From Haberlea rhodopensis (taxonomy: Eukaryota; Streptophyta; Magnoliopsida; Lamiales; Gesneriaceae), in NCBI GenBank assembly GCA_907163345.1, contig CAJQUN010000427.1, positions 124,001-188,000 of the forward strand: a stretch of DNA of 64,000 nt, in the 5' to 3' direction. The notes below the pieces were generated by a model, which saw only the letters and a list, made by a program, of their open reading frames with translations, was not told the origin of the DNA and did no database searches. Both the position numbers and the translations under genes were made by a program. Positions 44,160 to 55,862 of this stretch are shown one piece after another. Within the stretch, counting starts at the first letter, position 1; every line of letters begins with the position of its first letter.

Positions 44160-45687
44160 TGATAGGCTTAGATTTTGAGTGTTTTTAACTGTAAATTCTT
44201 CCTACTTTCCGTTCTTTTTCCTGGATGATATTATGATTTTTGGTGTTTATTCGTTTGTTTCAGGAAAATATATCGGAAGTGGAAGAAATGAGCTTTTATG
44301 AAGATAACGGGCGAAATCGAGGCGTGAAAGATCAAAAAGTGAGGAAATGAAATTTTCGGAATCTCGATCGATCGAGATTTACTCTCGATCGATCGAGCCA
44401 GGCAGAGAGTTGAGTATCAAAGAAATTCATGTCTCGATCGATCGGTACAAATTTCCGATCGATCGAGCGAGGCAGTGACTCCAGAGCAAATTCTATCAAA
44501 GTCTCGATCGATCGGTGGAAAATCTCGATCGATCGAGCGAGACAGTGAGATTCAAAAGCTGGCATGAACAGTGCGCCGATCGATCGAGAAAACCTTCCGA
44601 TCGATCGAGACGCGAAATCCTGAAGATTTATTTTCCTTTTTTATCGTGATTGTGGGGGTTTTTAAGCGGGAATATTGATTCATTTCGGAGGATACACCAT
44701 ATCAGACGATTTTTGAGACGATTTCTAGGTCAAGGAGCCGCTGCCCAACGCCAGCCAAGGAGATCCAATCTCCGTTCTTCGTCCAAGGTCGAGCCAATCT
44801 ATTCCGGAGTGCAAGGAAGGAACAAGAGAAGAAATCACGGTGCAACGCACGGATTCATCCAGCGTTTATCGTATTTCTGAACTTTAATTTATTTGATTTT
44901 CAATGTCATTTGATGTTTTAGAGGTCGAGAGACAATAAAACTCTTATGTATTTGATTTGAATTAAATTTAGTTTATATTATCGAGTTTTAGTTTCGTTGT
45001 GTTTGATTTTTGATTCATTGGTATAAATTAATTGCATGTGTAGATCAAAATCTAGCTAGCTTTGATTGAATTTGAGGGTTACAGCCGAGATCGAGAGATA
45101 ACGTTGTAATAAGCTCCATTAATTTATGATGTATGTCACGATTGAGATCGAGAGATGATATCGCATATGTGAGAACTTGGAATCGAGAGATTTAGAGTTA
45201 TAAGGTTTTGATAATTTATGCAACTTTGAATTGGTAAATAGGTGCACGAGAGTGACTTGTTCTAATTTATTGTTAGTTTCGTTACAGCTCGAGAGAGTGT
45301 ATCGAATAATAGTGAAAACCTTTCACCTTTAAAATCAATTGGTTGATAAACTGAGAATTCCATTGAATCATTAGAGATAACATAATTGAAAGACGAGCTC
45401 GGTAATTTTCTCGAGTAACTTACCTTTGCATTTCCGGAACCATTCTTTTCATTATTTCTAGTTTAATCTTTATTCTTTAGTTTAACTTAGATCTAGTTAA
45501 TCAAACTTCTTTTATCGTAGGCTAAATATAATTTTATTAATCTTTTTGGTACTTATACGTTAGTCCCTGTGGATTCGACAACCTGTACTTAATTTTCACT
45601 ATACTAAAACTTGACAACCGTGCACTTGCGGTAGAATCGCTTCAAACCATTCTTTGAAATATCTTTTGTTTAAAAATAAAGCGGTCA
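44160..45687 (+). mobile_element. Element D 3' LTR
   Basis: Same as 35617-37166 apart from scattered changes and the short deletion near 45025. The GATCGATC pairs (44363-44609) are fully conserved. Confidence 0.95.
44363..44609. repeat. Paired GATCGATC palindromes, D 3' LTR
   Basis: Eight copies at the same spacing as in the 5' LTR, all intact; the first copy is CTCGATCGATCGAG here where the 5' LTR has a T. Confidence 0.95.
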
Positions 45688-45692
45688 CATAT

Positions 45693-45961
45693 ATTATTTC
45701 GTGGAAACGATATGTTGTATGACACAAATAGATTGTTCTAGGACCAAATTGAGTTGTGAATGAGACAGAAATAGTCGAGGACGTTATGATGTCCATATTT
45801 GGCTGGTTATATCAGATAATTGTTAAATGTTGATTTACTGTCTCGATTTAATGATTGTTGACTTTCATGATTTATTGATGATTGTTTTGATTATTAATTC
45901 ATGGGGAGAACTCATGAATTGTAATTGAGGTTGCACGTGACATGTGCGGTGTTATGTTAAT
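45693..45961. other. Sequence right of element D, not assigned
   Basis: No ORF. Continues the host of the tandem hairpin repeat left of D. AACTCATGAATTGT with a nearby GTGACATGTGCGG gives it an LTR-like look, but I cannot place its ends. Element E starts at 45962. Confidence 0.35.
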
Positions 45962-46754
45962 TGTAAGGACCCTCGTGCCCTTAACCCTCTATTAGTGTAT
46001 TAACCCATGTATTTAGTGCATACAATCATGTAATTAGAGGAAAAGAAACCATGCTACCATAGCATAACATACCAATAATAAAATTTCTTACATTATTCCA
46101 CATAATGTCCAATTTTCCCCAACCCACTTTTCCCCAACCAAGTCCACATACATATGATGCACCCTTATAATACACTAACATGTTCTCAGTTCATTTAGAA
46201 ATTCAATAAATAATTGCATACGACCAATAAATGAAAAGAGAAAGGCCCATGCCCTTTATACAACCCATATACACATATAACAGTGCTCACATGCGAGAAT
46301 CAAAAGAGTGAATTAATGTATAAAGTACCCAACACAATACTGTCACTGGCACTTCAGTCCTGGAAGTACCTCAAATCAACAGCTCGAACTCAACTCCAAA
46401 GCCATCGATGTACCTATTCACATACCCCAACAGAGACAGCCCCTGCACGGGGTGAGCATACCAATACCACCAATCCAATAAGCACAATATTACAATTCAT
46501 AATTTACACAATGTAAAGGCTATGAATATTAAAAAACACTCCCTGGATGGCATCATCCTCATCCGGGATCCCCTGTGTCGTTCTTGTTCTCAAAATTACC
46601 AAAACCATCAAATTCCCAAAAGTCAGTTAATCATTACATTGATTAACAAATCCGTTCCCCATATACTGATACCATAATCAATAAAATAAACCATTAAACA
46701 ATGATTACAGATATTCCATATATCTCACTAATAGTTCCATAGTTCTATTTCATC

Positions 46755-46880
46755 TCTCGCTCCACAATAGCGGCATTTAGTCTCACGCACGCTCAACAGC
46801 AGTGGCGTCATAACCGATGTTCGCTCAACAGCGACATCATCCCAATCATTGCTCGCTCAAAAGTGGTACCATATAATTCC
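46755..46880. repeat. GCCGC / GCGAG alternating array, LTR E
   Basis: CTCTCGCTCCACAATAGCGG, then CAGTGGCG, TTCGCTCAACAGCGAC and TTGCTCGCTCAAAAGTGG. Partly decayed by C/T changes. Confidence 0.7.
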
Positions 46881-47365
46881 CAATATACATCCATTCATTG
46901 CAAATACAAATAACCATGCATTTCACAGTTGAAATAATATGAAAGGTTATGCTCGTACGTTATACGTACCTTATGATTCCGTAGTCCGAATTAAACCTTG
47001 ACTGAGTCCCGCGACCCGATAAATTATGTGCTAACACATAAATAATTCACAATTAAACACAAGCATGCAACCACGTGCCCAAGCACGTTCACAACCTCAA
47101 AACCTATCGTCAATCGATGACGATTAACCATTTTAAAAGACTCCGGGCTAAGCATGCATAATACCCAAAATATTCCATTTCATGTGTACAAAGGTTAACC
47201 AATTACTCAATCGAGTATCCCATTTTTATTATAATTAGGCTCCAACAATTCCATTTTAAAAGTATAACATTCCCAATGGAATGTAGACATTGCCCCGAAA
47301 ATTGGCTAATTAAACCTCGATTCCAACATTTTTCCAAAATTTCAAAAAAACCCACTTCTTCGAGC

Positions 47366-47572
47366 CGCGATCGATTGCCGATTTCATCACGATCGATCGC
47401 GCAAACCAGTGGCCAAAACCCTCTCGCAATCGATCACGAGTCTCCACGATCGATCGCCAAACCCCTCGTGATCGATCGCTGAGACTTAGCGATCGATCAC
47501 CAGCACTGTGCATCTTCACCAAATTTCTGAATCTCGTCGCGATCGATCGACGCCAAGCCACGATCGATCGCG
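47366..47572. repeat. GATCGATC palindrome cluster, LTR E
   Basis: Eight or nine copies, including ACGATCGATCGCG, ACGATCGATCGCC, GTGATCGATCGCT, AGCGATCGATCAC, CGCGATCGATCGAC and ACGATCGATCGCG, with two weaker ones at the left. Confidence 0.93.
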
Positions 47573-48302
47573 ACCTGCGATTTTCCAAAAAACTAGAGCT
47601 TCAATGGTGTTTTTTACACCCAAACTCAAAACCAACACCCCCTACACTTTCAACACCTCAAATTCTCCATTTAAAACCAATAAAAACATCAAAGACACAA
47701 CTTTGAATTTTTACCCAAAAATCCCCAAATTCCTAATCCGACCCAACACCTAACCAAAATCTACAATACCATAATCAAAAAGAAGGTAAAGACGAGGGGA
47801 AGAAGATTGCCAACTTTTATTCGAGAAATCCGGCTCCCGAGCCAAGCTTCCAACCATTTTCTCCAATGGAAGAAAAGGGGGAAGGGAAATGGGGTTTTGG
47901 GCGTGGTGAGAGAGAGAAGAGAGAGGAGATTCCGTGCAATGACGGAACACCGAGTCCATTTGGTATATATAACGCCAAAGCTCCAAAATACCAATTCATC
48001 TACATATACATCATGACTCATTAACAATCATCGGTTTTCAATAATTATCTCTCCAATCTCAATTCCCATTACCAGTCCCAATACAAAGTACCACGGACCC
48101 CAGATACCACCAAAAACCAAATTCCAAGGTTTTTCATCACGATGAGAATACAATCTCAACCTTTGGATCCAACGATCCCAAATACCCGATTTAACATCCT
48201 CGGGCGTTCCAACACCGTAATTAATTCATAATTGCCACAATTAAAATCCACTGAGGGTCATTACCACACCGGGATTAATACCATTAATTCCCGGGCATCA
48301 CA

Positions 48303-49487
48303 ATTATCCCCCACTAATAAAATTCATCCTCGAAATTTGCACAGGCGTACTCCACGTATCATCGAGACCACACAATCCAAACTGATCTACATCGTCGAGT
48401 CATGAACATATCGCGAACGACACACCAACCGCGAAGACACCGACCTCGCACCAATACCTGGAATGTAGTAAATCTCTCAGATCATTACCATCTCAAAAGA
48501 ACGTCAGCATATCCCGACGCTAACCACCCAAAAGCAGTCGGTCATCCTAACTGCTAACCAAACGAATCATTCGTGATTCCAATATAGATATCGTCCCAAT
48601 GATATCGCTATGACTTAGCCAACGATGTTAAACATACATCGTTACCAAAGAAACCACCAGTACACAACAGTGTACCTAAACTACACCCGGTTTCCACTTT
48701 CCAAATCCATCTCCATAAGAGGAGTAGTTGCACCACTTTGCAACACGGATCCGTTAACTCACGGCCACCGATCAACACAAAACACATCTCCAAAGATGTC
48801 TACATCCGTGTGTTCCAAGAAAGCACATCTTGGTCCAAACACACTATCGAGACTCCACAAGGTCTCAAGTTCCACATAGGACATGCAAGACAATCTATTG
48901 CATTCTCGTCACATGTGTCGACAACGACACTCAAAAAATCCGAACCTGGCCATCCCTTGTTTACCCTAGGATTTAACAATCCTAACACAGGGAGGCTACG
49001 AATTATCCAGCAAGGAATTTCCATAACCCCAAAATATGACAATTCCTCTTCAGAGGAAATCGACCGAACCTCACGGTCATCCTTCAAAAAACATCGTGCC
49101 ATTGAGATTACCAATCTCAAGGTGCCACAATCTCTCACCAGAGATTCATCTATCCAAGCATACTAATCCGATGCTCGACATGTACCAAAATGCTGGCATT
49201 TACATACTCAGACAGGTATACATGCCTAAGCACCAGCACCACATGCATACTCAATGCGCTCGGCTCGGGTATCTCCAATCATACCCATCAGCCCCAAATA
49301 CAACTGTCAATCCTCAGTTATTCTCACACCGTGGAGAATGATGATTGACAAATCAATGACCAATGGTGCGATTCCAACATCAACACCACCGAAACTGACT
49401 CATCGAGTCTTCAAAGATTCCCAAAAGGTAGGAATATCAGTACCGCCTTCCTCACAAGGAAAATGTCATGAACCCATGATCCTCCAA
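48303..49487 (-). other. Element E internal 3' region, non-coding
   Basis: On the minus strand 49487-49060 matches the last 430 bp of the window (63570-64000, plus strand) in order, including GGAATCTTTG and GATTGGAGATACCCGAGCC (49263-49281, complementary). No ORF encodes a known domain; the overlapping small ORFs on both strands show no retroelement motif. It stops at 49487, where element F is inserted. Confidence 0.72.
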
Positions 49488-49811
49488 TGTGATGCCCGGG
49501 GATTTATGATGTTAATCCCGGTGTGGTAATAATCCTTAAAGGATTTTAATAGTGGCAATTATGAATTAATTGCGGTTTCGGGACTCTCGGGGATTTTAAA
49601 CCCGATTTTTGGAGTCGTTGGATCCAAGGGATGAGATTGTATTCTCATCGTGGTGATAACCTTGGAGTTTGGTTTTTGGTGGGATCTGGGGCCCAGAGTA
49701 CTCTGGGGCTGGTATTGGAATTTAAGTTTGAGAGATAATTATTGAAAACATATGATTTTTAATGAATCATGATGTAGTTGTGGAGGTATTGGTATTTTGG
49801 AGCTTTAGAGC

Positions 49812-49885
49812 TATATATACCAAATGGACTCGGTGTTCCGTCATTACACGGAATCTCCTCTCTCTCTCTCCCCTCTCTCCCCAGC
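49812..49885 (+). promoter_or_regulatory. Core promoter of LTR F (TATA box and Y-patch)
   Basis: TATATATA at 49812-49819, then from about 49856 a long CT tract (TCTCCTCTCTCTCTCTC). TATA plus a downstream pyrimidine patch is the usual plant core promoter, which would put transcription start at about 49845-49850. The TATA part is conserved in LTR E and in the solo LTR. The GATCGATC cluster therefore lies in the transcribed leader, about 350 bp downstream. Confidence 0.65.
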
Positions 49886-50199
49886 GATCCCCACCCATCT
49901 TCTTCCCTCTTTTCTCCCTTGGTGAAAATCGATGGTTGCTCGACTTGGGAGCCGAATTTCTCGAAGATAATAAGGTATTATTCACCCCCTCGCACTTATC
50001 TTCGATTTGATAGTGGTATGGTGGTGTTTAGGAAGGATTTTTGTTGGGTTTAAAGAAATGGGTTTTAAAGATTTTTGGGTGTTGTATTTTGGGGTTGATT
50101 TAAAGCCCCTTGTTAAGGGTTTATGTTGTATGGGGTGTGAGGATTGTTGTTGGGAAAGATTTTGCAAGAAAAAACACCATTTTTGGCTGTTGCAGGTCG

Positions 50200-50373
50200 A
50201 GGCGATCGATCCCTAGGGCGGGGAGATCGATTGTCATGACGTTGTTGAAAATTTCAGGAAGATGAACAGTGATGCGATCGACCGCCTCAAAGGAGGCGAT
50301 CGGTCGCCATGAGGCAGTAGCCAAAAATCGTTGAGAGGCGACCGATAACCTAGAAATGAGGCGATCGATCGCC
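50200..50373. repeat. GATCGATC palindrome cluster, LTR F
   Basis: GAGGCGATCGATCC, GGGAGATCGATTG, ATGCGATCGACCG, AGGCGATCGGTCGCC, AGGCGACCGATAAC and GAGGCGATCGATCGCC. Most are decayed compared with the solo LTR. Confidence 0.85.
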
Positions 50374-50784
50374 AATGCCTGTTTTTGGGGAATTATTTCG
50401 TGTTGAGTTTTCGATGCATGCTTCGCCCGCGGTCTTTTCAAATGGTTAATAGTCATGGATGACGATATAATTGGGGTTTGTGAATGTGCTTGGACACGTG
50501 GTTGCATGCTTGAGATTAATTGTGGATTATTGATCGTGTTTAGCACATAATTCATCGGTCACGGGACCAAGGCAAGATTGGATTCGAACTACGGGAATAT
50601 AAGGTACGTATGACGTACGAGCGTAGCCCTTTAATATAATTGCAATTGTTGAGTGCTTGGTACACTGTGTTGCAATGAATGTATACGGAAATGCATGGTA
50701 TATAGTATTAGCATTAAACGATGTTGAAATGCATGATTTATGGTATTTGCTGCAAATGTATACATATGCATTGGGAATCATATG

Positions 50785-50900
50785 GTGCCGCTTTTTAGCG
50801 AGCAATGATTGGGATGTTGTCGCCTTTGAGCGAACATCGGTTATGACGCCACTGCTATTGATCATGCGTGGGAATGAAATGCTATTATTGTAGAGCGAGC
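50785..50900. repeat. GCCGC / GCGAG alternating array, LTR F
   Basis: GGTGCCGCTTTTTAGCGAGC, TTGTCGCCTTTGAGCGAAC, ATGACGCCACTGCTATTG and TTGTAGAGCGAGC: the reverse orientation of the arrays at 32935 and 46755. Confidence 0.75.
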
Positions 50901-51205
50901 AATGAAATAGAACTATGGAACCATAAGTGAGATATATGGAATATCTGTGATCATTGTTTAAATGATTCGACATTATTGATTATGATATCGGTATGTGGTA
51001 AAATGGATTCGTTAATCAATGTAATGATTAACTGGCATTTGAGAATTTGATGGTTTCAGTTGTTTTGAGAACAAGGACAGCACAGGAAATCCTGGATGAG
51101 GATGATACCATCCAGGGAGCATCTTTTGTACTTCATAGCATTAAATTTTTGTAAATTATGAATTGTATTATTGTGATTATTGGATTTGGGATATTGGTAT
51201 GCTCA

Positions 51206-51217
51206 CCCCGTGTGGGG
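51206..51217 (+). promoter_or_regulatory. CCCC-GTGT-GGGG hairpin near the LTR 3' end
   Basis: Within GGTATGCTCACCCCGTGTGG. Present in all three LTRs of the family; similar GCTCACCC hairpins are common in plant chromovirus LTRs. A role in transcript 3' end formation is a guess. Confidence 0.5.
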
Positions 51218-51691
51218 GCTGTCTCTGTTGGGGCAGGTTATTAGGTACATCGATGGCTTGGAGTTGAGTTCGAGCTGTGGATTGGAGGTGCTTCCAGGAT
51301 CGAGGTACCTGCGACGGTATTGAGCATGATCCTTTATACATTAGATACACACATACTTATTCGATGCTCGCATGTGAGCACTATGATGTGTATATGGGTT
51401 GTATAAAGAAGGCAAGGGCCTTTCTCTTTTCATTTATGTGATGCATGCAATTATTTATTGAAATGCTAAATGCACTGAGAATATGTTAGTGTATTATAAT
51501 TGTACATGATATGTATGTGGACTTGGTTGGGGGAAACTAGACATTATATGGAATAATGTAAAGAAATTTTATTATTTGCATGGTTTGCTATGATGTCAAG
51601 TGGGATTTCCCCTATATATATAATCACATGCACTAAAGGCTTGGGTTAATACACTAATAATGGATTAAGGGCACGGGGGTCCTTACATTAG

Positions 51692-51703
51692 TGGTATCAG
51701 AGC
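51692..51703 (+). other. Element F primer binding site (initiator tRNA-Met)
   Basis: TGGTATCAGAGC, four bases after the LTR end. The bases on both sides (TTAG before, AGTGGT after) are the same as in chromovirus G. Confidence 0.93.
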
Positions 51704-52608
51704 AGTGGTTGCTCTTTGGGGCTGTTGAGGGCCTAGGGACACGTTAATGAGAATGAGAGGCACATACTTATGCATGATGGTAGTTAGTGTTGTGTGACAC
51801 AACTATTTTGCTTATGATAATTATATGTCATGACATCTATGGAATCATAATATAATCTGTCGATTATGATTGTGAGTTGTGGCACATGGACAACCAAAGG
51901 GAGCATTTTGAAATGCATTGGGATACAGGAAGTACTTTGTACTCATGATTTATGCATTTACTCATTATAATCACATTGTGGTGAATATGGATTATTATAT
52001 GCGCATAGTTTGGGATAGTTCCTGTAGGGACGCTATGACATGAAAGGCTAAGGTCAGGGTTGAAAGACACGAAACGGTAACCTGCATTTTATATACATCA
52101 TTGATTATGCATTGTGGTTGCTTGTATATTGGAGTAATGATGTTAATGCTTTGCCGCCAAATGTTGAAGCGAGGGTATTGCCGCATGTCACATTTGAGCG
52201 AGGTGCATTAAAATACACCCATGACGATGTTTATTGGATTCTGGATTATGCATTATGGTTACACATATATTGGATTGATGATTTTAATGCTTTGCCGCCA
52301 AATGTTGAAGCGAGGGTATTGCCGCATGTCACATTTGAGCGAGGTGCATTAAAATACACTCATTGTGGTTGTATATATTGGAGTGATGATTTTAATGCTT
52401 TGCCGCCAAATGTTGAAGCGAGGGTATTGCCGCATGTCGCATTTGAGCGAGGTGCATTAAAATACACTCATGGTGATGTATATTGGGACATGGAATATGC
52501 ATTGTGTTGCAGGTATAGATGGAATGCTTGGTGAATATCCCATGAGTCGTTATGGATGAGTGATGATTTTAAATGCTTTGCCGCTGTCACTTGACGCGAT
52601 GATAGAAT
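51704..52608 (+). other. Element F internal region, non-coding, first part
   Basis: No gag. 51890-52050 parallels 13993-14150. It ends in the tandem array 52137-52608, into which Copia element H is inserted. The 140-codon open frame across the array is a by-product of the repeats. Confidence 0.7.
52137..52608 (+). repeat. GCCGC / GCGAG tandem array I in element F
   Basis: Three long units (starting about 52138, 52275, 52385; 107-137 bp) and a fourth cut one. Each has AATGCTTTGCCGCCAAATG, GAAGCGAGGGTATTGCCGC, TTTGAGCGAGGTGCATTAAA. The array resumes after element H (61305-61470), with the AGAAT duplication at the break. Confidence 0.9.
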
Positions 52609-54078
52609 TGTTGGGATATGCCCTAAGACAAGTCATTAGATGATTGTTTATGACATACAATGTATTATGATTTTATTAATGGCAAATCATTATTATATCT
52701 TATTCGAATATCTGTGCAATATGAATTGATATATAAGTTAATGTCCTTAGAATAATATTGTATTGTTCTTAAAGATTGTCCCTAGTAAGTATTATCATGA
52801 ATAAGGATAATGATAATGCATTGAGACTAGTATGTTTTGATTGATGAATTAATTCATGGATATGAGATATCAAATCAACACATCGGTACATGTTAGAGAA
52901 CAATGTACTGGACAGACCCACCATTAGAATGCTACATGGATAGTTATATGAGTGTCATAAGCAATTCTCATAGTGATAATAATGTATGTAATCCTTACCA
53001 CTTGAGATCATCAGAGATCCCAACATAAGGAGTTATGTATCTTGATATTGTCAAACGTTACCTGTAACAGGGTAAACTATAAAGACAACTATTGGATACA
53101 CTACGAATTATGTAGAGGGATGTTGATTGATCAAGATAGGATTTGTCCCTCCTATATAACATGAGAAGTGTTTGGGCCCTTGATCAAGTAAGACTAAAAT
53201 GCATGGCCGTGCTCGAATGAGTCGATATGTGATATCGAGCTTATTCGTTTATTCTAGTTCTACTTGGGGATCAAGAAATAGAGATTGAATATACGAGTAT
53301 GACTATTCCATGACTCGTGTTCAATCTAAACACATGGACAAAGGGATTAAGTTACATGGTTAATATTATCACAAGTTCTAAGGTTATGTCGAGTCAATGA
53401 CATTCTTGTAATTTGGGTAGCCTTGATGTGTTGCTAGATATCGCTCATTGCTTGTGACATAAAATGAGATTTTATGTTACTGCCAACATTACAAGATCCT
53501 ATCGGGTCACACAAAAGATTAAATCGATAAAGGGAATTAAATTCATTGGATGAATTAAATAATTAAGAAGAGTCTTAATTACTTGATTATAAGGATTTAA
53601 TTAAATCATAGATTTGGGCCCATGAGACTTTAAGAAAGTCTTGAACCTTAATTAAATCTTATAATGTATAAACATTATAATTAATTGTTTAATATACAAT
53701 TCATAAAACCTAAAAGCTACTCTAGCTCTCTCTCTCTCGGCCGCCACTCAAACAAGCATCACCACCGCCGCCGCCGCCATGTGGTGTTTCTTTTTGATTG
53801 GTCGCCGTTGATTGGTTTTGAACCGTGAGTTCAGCTTTGGTAAGAATAAGTCTAGCAAATTGTTCTTGAACGTCCATTGTTCGATTTAATCGTGTGGATA
53901 CCGTAGAGGCAAGATCTTGGAGGTGTTGCTCTTGACTCGTGACTTGGCATCTTTTCTACATCAAACGCGCTACAAGGGTGAGACTCTTTAATCATTCCGA
54001 TATGAATACTCTGTATAGGTCCTCGGTTAGGAATCCAAATTTTATTTCCGCTGCGCACTTGTGTGTTGGATTCCTTAC
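52609..54078 (+). mobile_element. Element H 5' LTR
   Basis: 1470 bp. Near its 3' part lies a CT repeat (53720-53737) and a GCC repeat (53765-53779). AT-rich palindromic stretches at 53530-53690 could include the promoter; no strong TATA box identified. Confidence 0.93.
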
Positions 54079-54079
54079 A

Positions 54080-54090
54080 GTGGTATCAGA
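54080..54090 (+). other. Element H primer binding site (initiator tRNA-Met, short)
   Basis: TGGTATCAGAG then ATG: 11 bases fit the initiator tRNA-Met end, starting one base after the LTR. Confidence 0.88.
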
Positions 54091-55862
54091 GATGTGTACA
54101 AAGCTCATATCAGAATTATGTGGTTAATCGTTTAATCATATTTTGATTTATATTGCATGCTTTAAAACTGAATATTCATATATGATATGGAATAAATCGA
54201 GTTTGTGAAATCATCGTATAATTGTATTTGATATAAATTGGCGAATTGTTGTATATGATACAAGAAGGCGAAAAATCGAACCTTGAAGCTTGATGGTTCG
54301 GCCACCACCATCACAAATGACCCACGACTGCCACATGAGGGCTAGGGTTTTCGAACCCTTGGCTCGAGATGGTCTAGCCGTTGTGGCTCATAGTTGTGCA
54401 TGGAGGTGTCGAAACATGGCTAGGGTTTAGAACCCTTTAGGCTCAATAAAAGTCATATGCGGCGCATGTAGGTTCGATCCATGTTCACTAAAATTGAAGG
54501 TTGGCGGCTACCTCCACATGAGAGCTAGGGTTTTTTTCGAACCCCTTGGCTCGAGATGGTCGAGCCGTCACCGTCATGAATCGTGCATGGAAAGAATGAG
54601 ACGGCTAGGGTTTCGAACCCTAGCGGCCGCCGCTTGAACACACGGCTTATGGACCGTGACTTGGGCTAGGGTTTCAAACTCTAGGCTCATGCATGGTCCA
54701 GCCGTATGGTAATGGTCCTAGAGCCCTTATAGTCCATGGCTTGTGACACGCCAAGTATTCGTGGCATGTGAGGTCCCGAGAGTACGATAATTTTCATAAA
54801 ATTTTATTTTACAGTTTTAATTAGAATTAAATTTTAAAATGTTTAGAATTTAATTATTAAATGTTATAGCATGTTATATGTGTTTTTTGAGCATGGTGCA
54901 TGGTTATAGCCCTATGACCTATTAGATAGGATTTTGTGAATGTTTGTAATTTAATACGGCCTGCGAGTCGTGCCTTCTCTATTTTTCTATATGTTATCCC
55001 TCCCCTATGTTCCCCTCGAATGTGACTCGAGGAATTCTCTATATCTTGTAAATGTTATATAGTATAGTTTATTTCATTGATGGAGATCAACGAAGACGGA
55101 CCATGGTGCCGGGATGAGAAGGCCATTCACAAAAGGGAGTCAAAGAGGTGCTTGGAGAAGTAACCTTAGGTGGACTTTTAGGATTTTCTCATTGGCTTGA
55201 GAAAATCGCTAGTATGGGCTATAACCATGTCACGTTTACTTTATGTTGATGTATGAGATGCATGTTTACTGTTTTATTTAATATTGATGCTTGATATATA
55301 TATATATGTAGATATGTATATACTCATATATGTACCAGACATATTTTCAGTATTAATAAAATCATGAGATCAATAAATCCCTCTTATAATATTAAGTTTA
55401 AGATGCCTTCCAATTAAAAATACTCGTCAAGACTTCGATTGAACATGTGTGGGTTTGCCAAAGCAAAGCACCGTGACAATCTTAGTAAGACGCGAAAGGA
55501 TAAAAGTGATATCCGTGTTATTTTAGAATTGGGTTCGACTTAACTAGTGTTATCTCAATAGGATTGGGAACCTAGAGGCATGGGGTTTGAAATTAATTCA
55601 TTAGATGAATTTGAACAAAGTGTTGTTCGTCCAATCATCCAAGAATTGCATGTGATTGTAATTGACAAAGAGTTGTCTACCTAAATAACCGAGTCTTGGG
55701 CGATTAGCCAAAGCTAACTCAAGTTAAGTGAAATATGGATCTTGGCCCACTAACGTTTTCGAGGGTTGATAATTTTAAACAAAATAGTGGGAGTGTCATT
55801 TAATATAAGACCATATTAAATGATTAAAATCATAAACTTATTTTGCATATTTATATATGTAG
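54091..55862 (+). other. Element H leader with repeated telo-box palindromes
   Basis: About 1.77 kb of non-coding leader. 54280-54740 repeats the phrase GCTAGGGTTT...GAACCCT five times; see the separate entry. The rest is AT-rich, with TA repeats at about 55298-55330. No ORF before gag. Confidence 0.7.
54343..54674 (+). repeat. Five TAGGGTTT (telo-box) motifs in the H leader
   Basis: TAGGGTTT at 54343, 54421, 54536, 54606 and 54667. Four are followed within a few bases by AACCC(T/C), giving a dyad such as CTAGGGTTTCGAACCCTAG (54605-54623). The complement AAACCCTA is the plant telo-box. Confidence 0.85.

Larger units (their letters stand above)
35617..45687 (+). mobile_element. Complete Athila-lineage Ty3/gypsy element D
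   Basis: Ends TG (35617) and CA (45687), perfect target duplication CATAT (35612-35616, 45688-45692). LTRs 1550 and 1528 bp, tRNA-Asp primer site, gag-pol, long 3' non-coding domain, polypurine tract. By eye the LTRs differ at roughly twenty single positions plus a deletion of about 27 bp in the 3' LTR near 45025, so the insertion is recent. The env-like gene seen in element A is absent. Confidence 0.96.
45962..48302 (-). mobile_element. LARD-like element E, 3' LTR
   Basis: Plus-strand ends TGTAAGGACCC and GGGCATCACA, 2341 bp; left flank TTAAT (45957-45961). Same landmarks as the solo LTR: CACGGGGTGAG at about 46447, the GCCGC/GCGAG array at 46755-46880, the GATCGATC cluster at 47366-47572, and TATATATA at about 47961-47968 in minus sense. 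On the minus strand it is preceded by GTGGGGGATAAT, a polypurine tract (48303-48314). Confidence 0.88.
49488..51687 (+). mobile_element. LARD-like element F, 5' LTR
   Basis: 2200 bp, TGTGATGCCCGG to GGGTCCTTACA; left flank TCCAA. Followed three bases on by an intact initiator-Met primer site, so it is a 5' LTR. Landmarks in order: TATA box and Y-patch (49812-49885), GATCGATC cluster, GCGAG/GCCGC array (50785-50900), CCCCGTGTGGGG hairpin (51206-51217). Confidence 0.9.

Noticed and set aside
48608..50555. Overlapping ORFs of 60-148 codons on both strands around the E/F junction
   Set aside because: No recognisable motif; they appear where stops are rare in GC-richer non-coding LARD sequence, and sister copies do not keep them open.
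52112..52534. 140-codon ORF across array I of element F
   Set aside because: Peptide merely repeats the tandem DNA units; it ends in sequence with no protein features.
53720..53779. CT and GCC repeats in the Copia LTR taken as a coding start
   Set aside because: Microsatellite-like sequence in a leader; no open frame of useful length follows.
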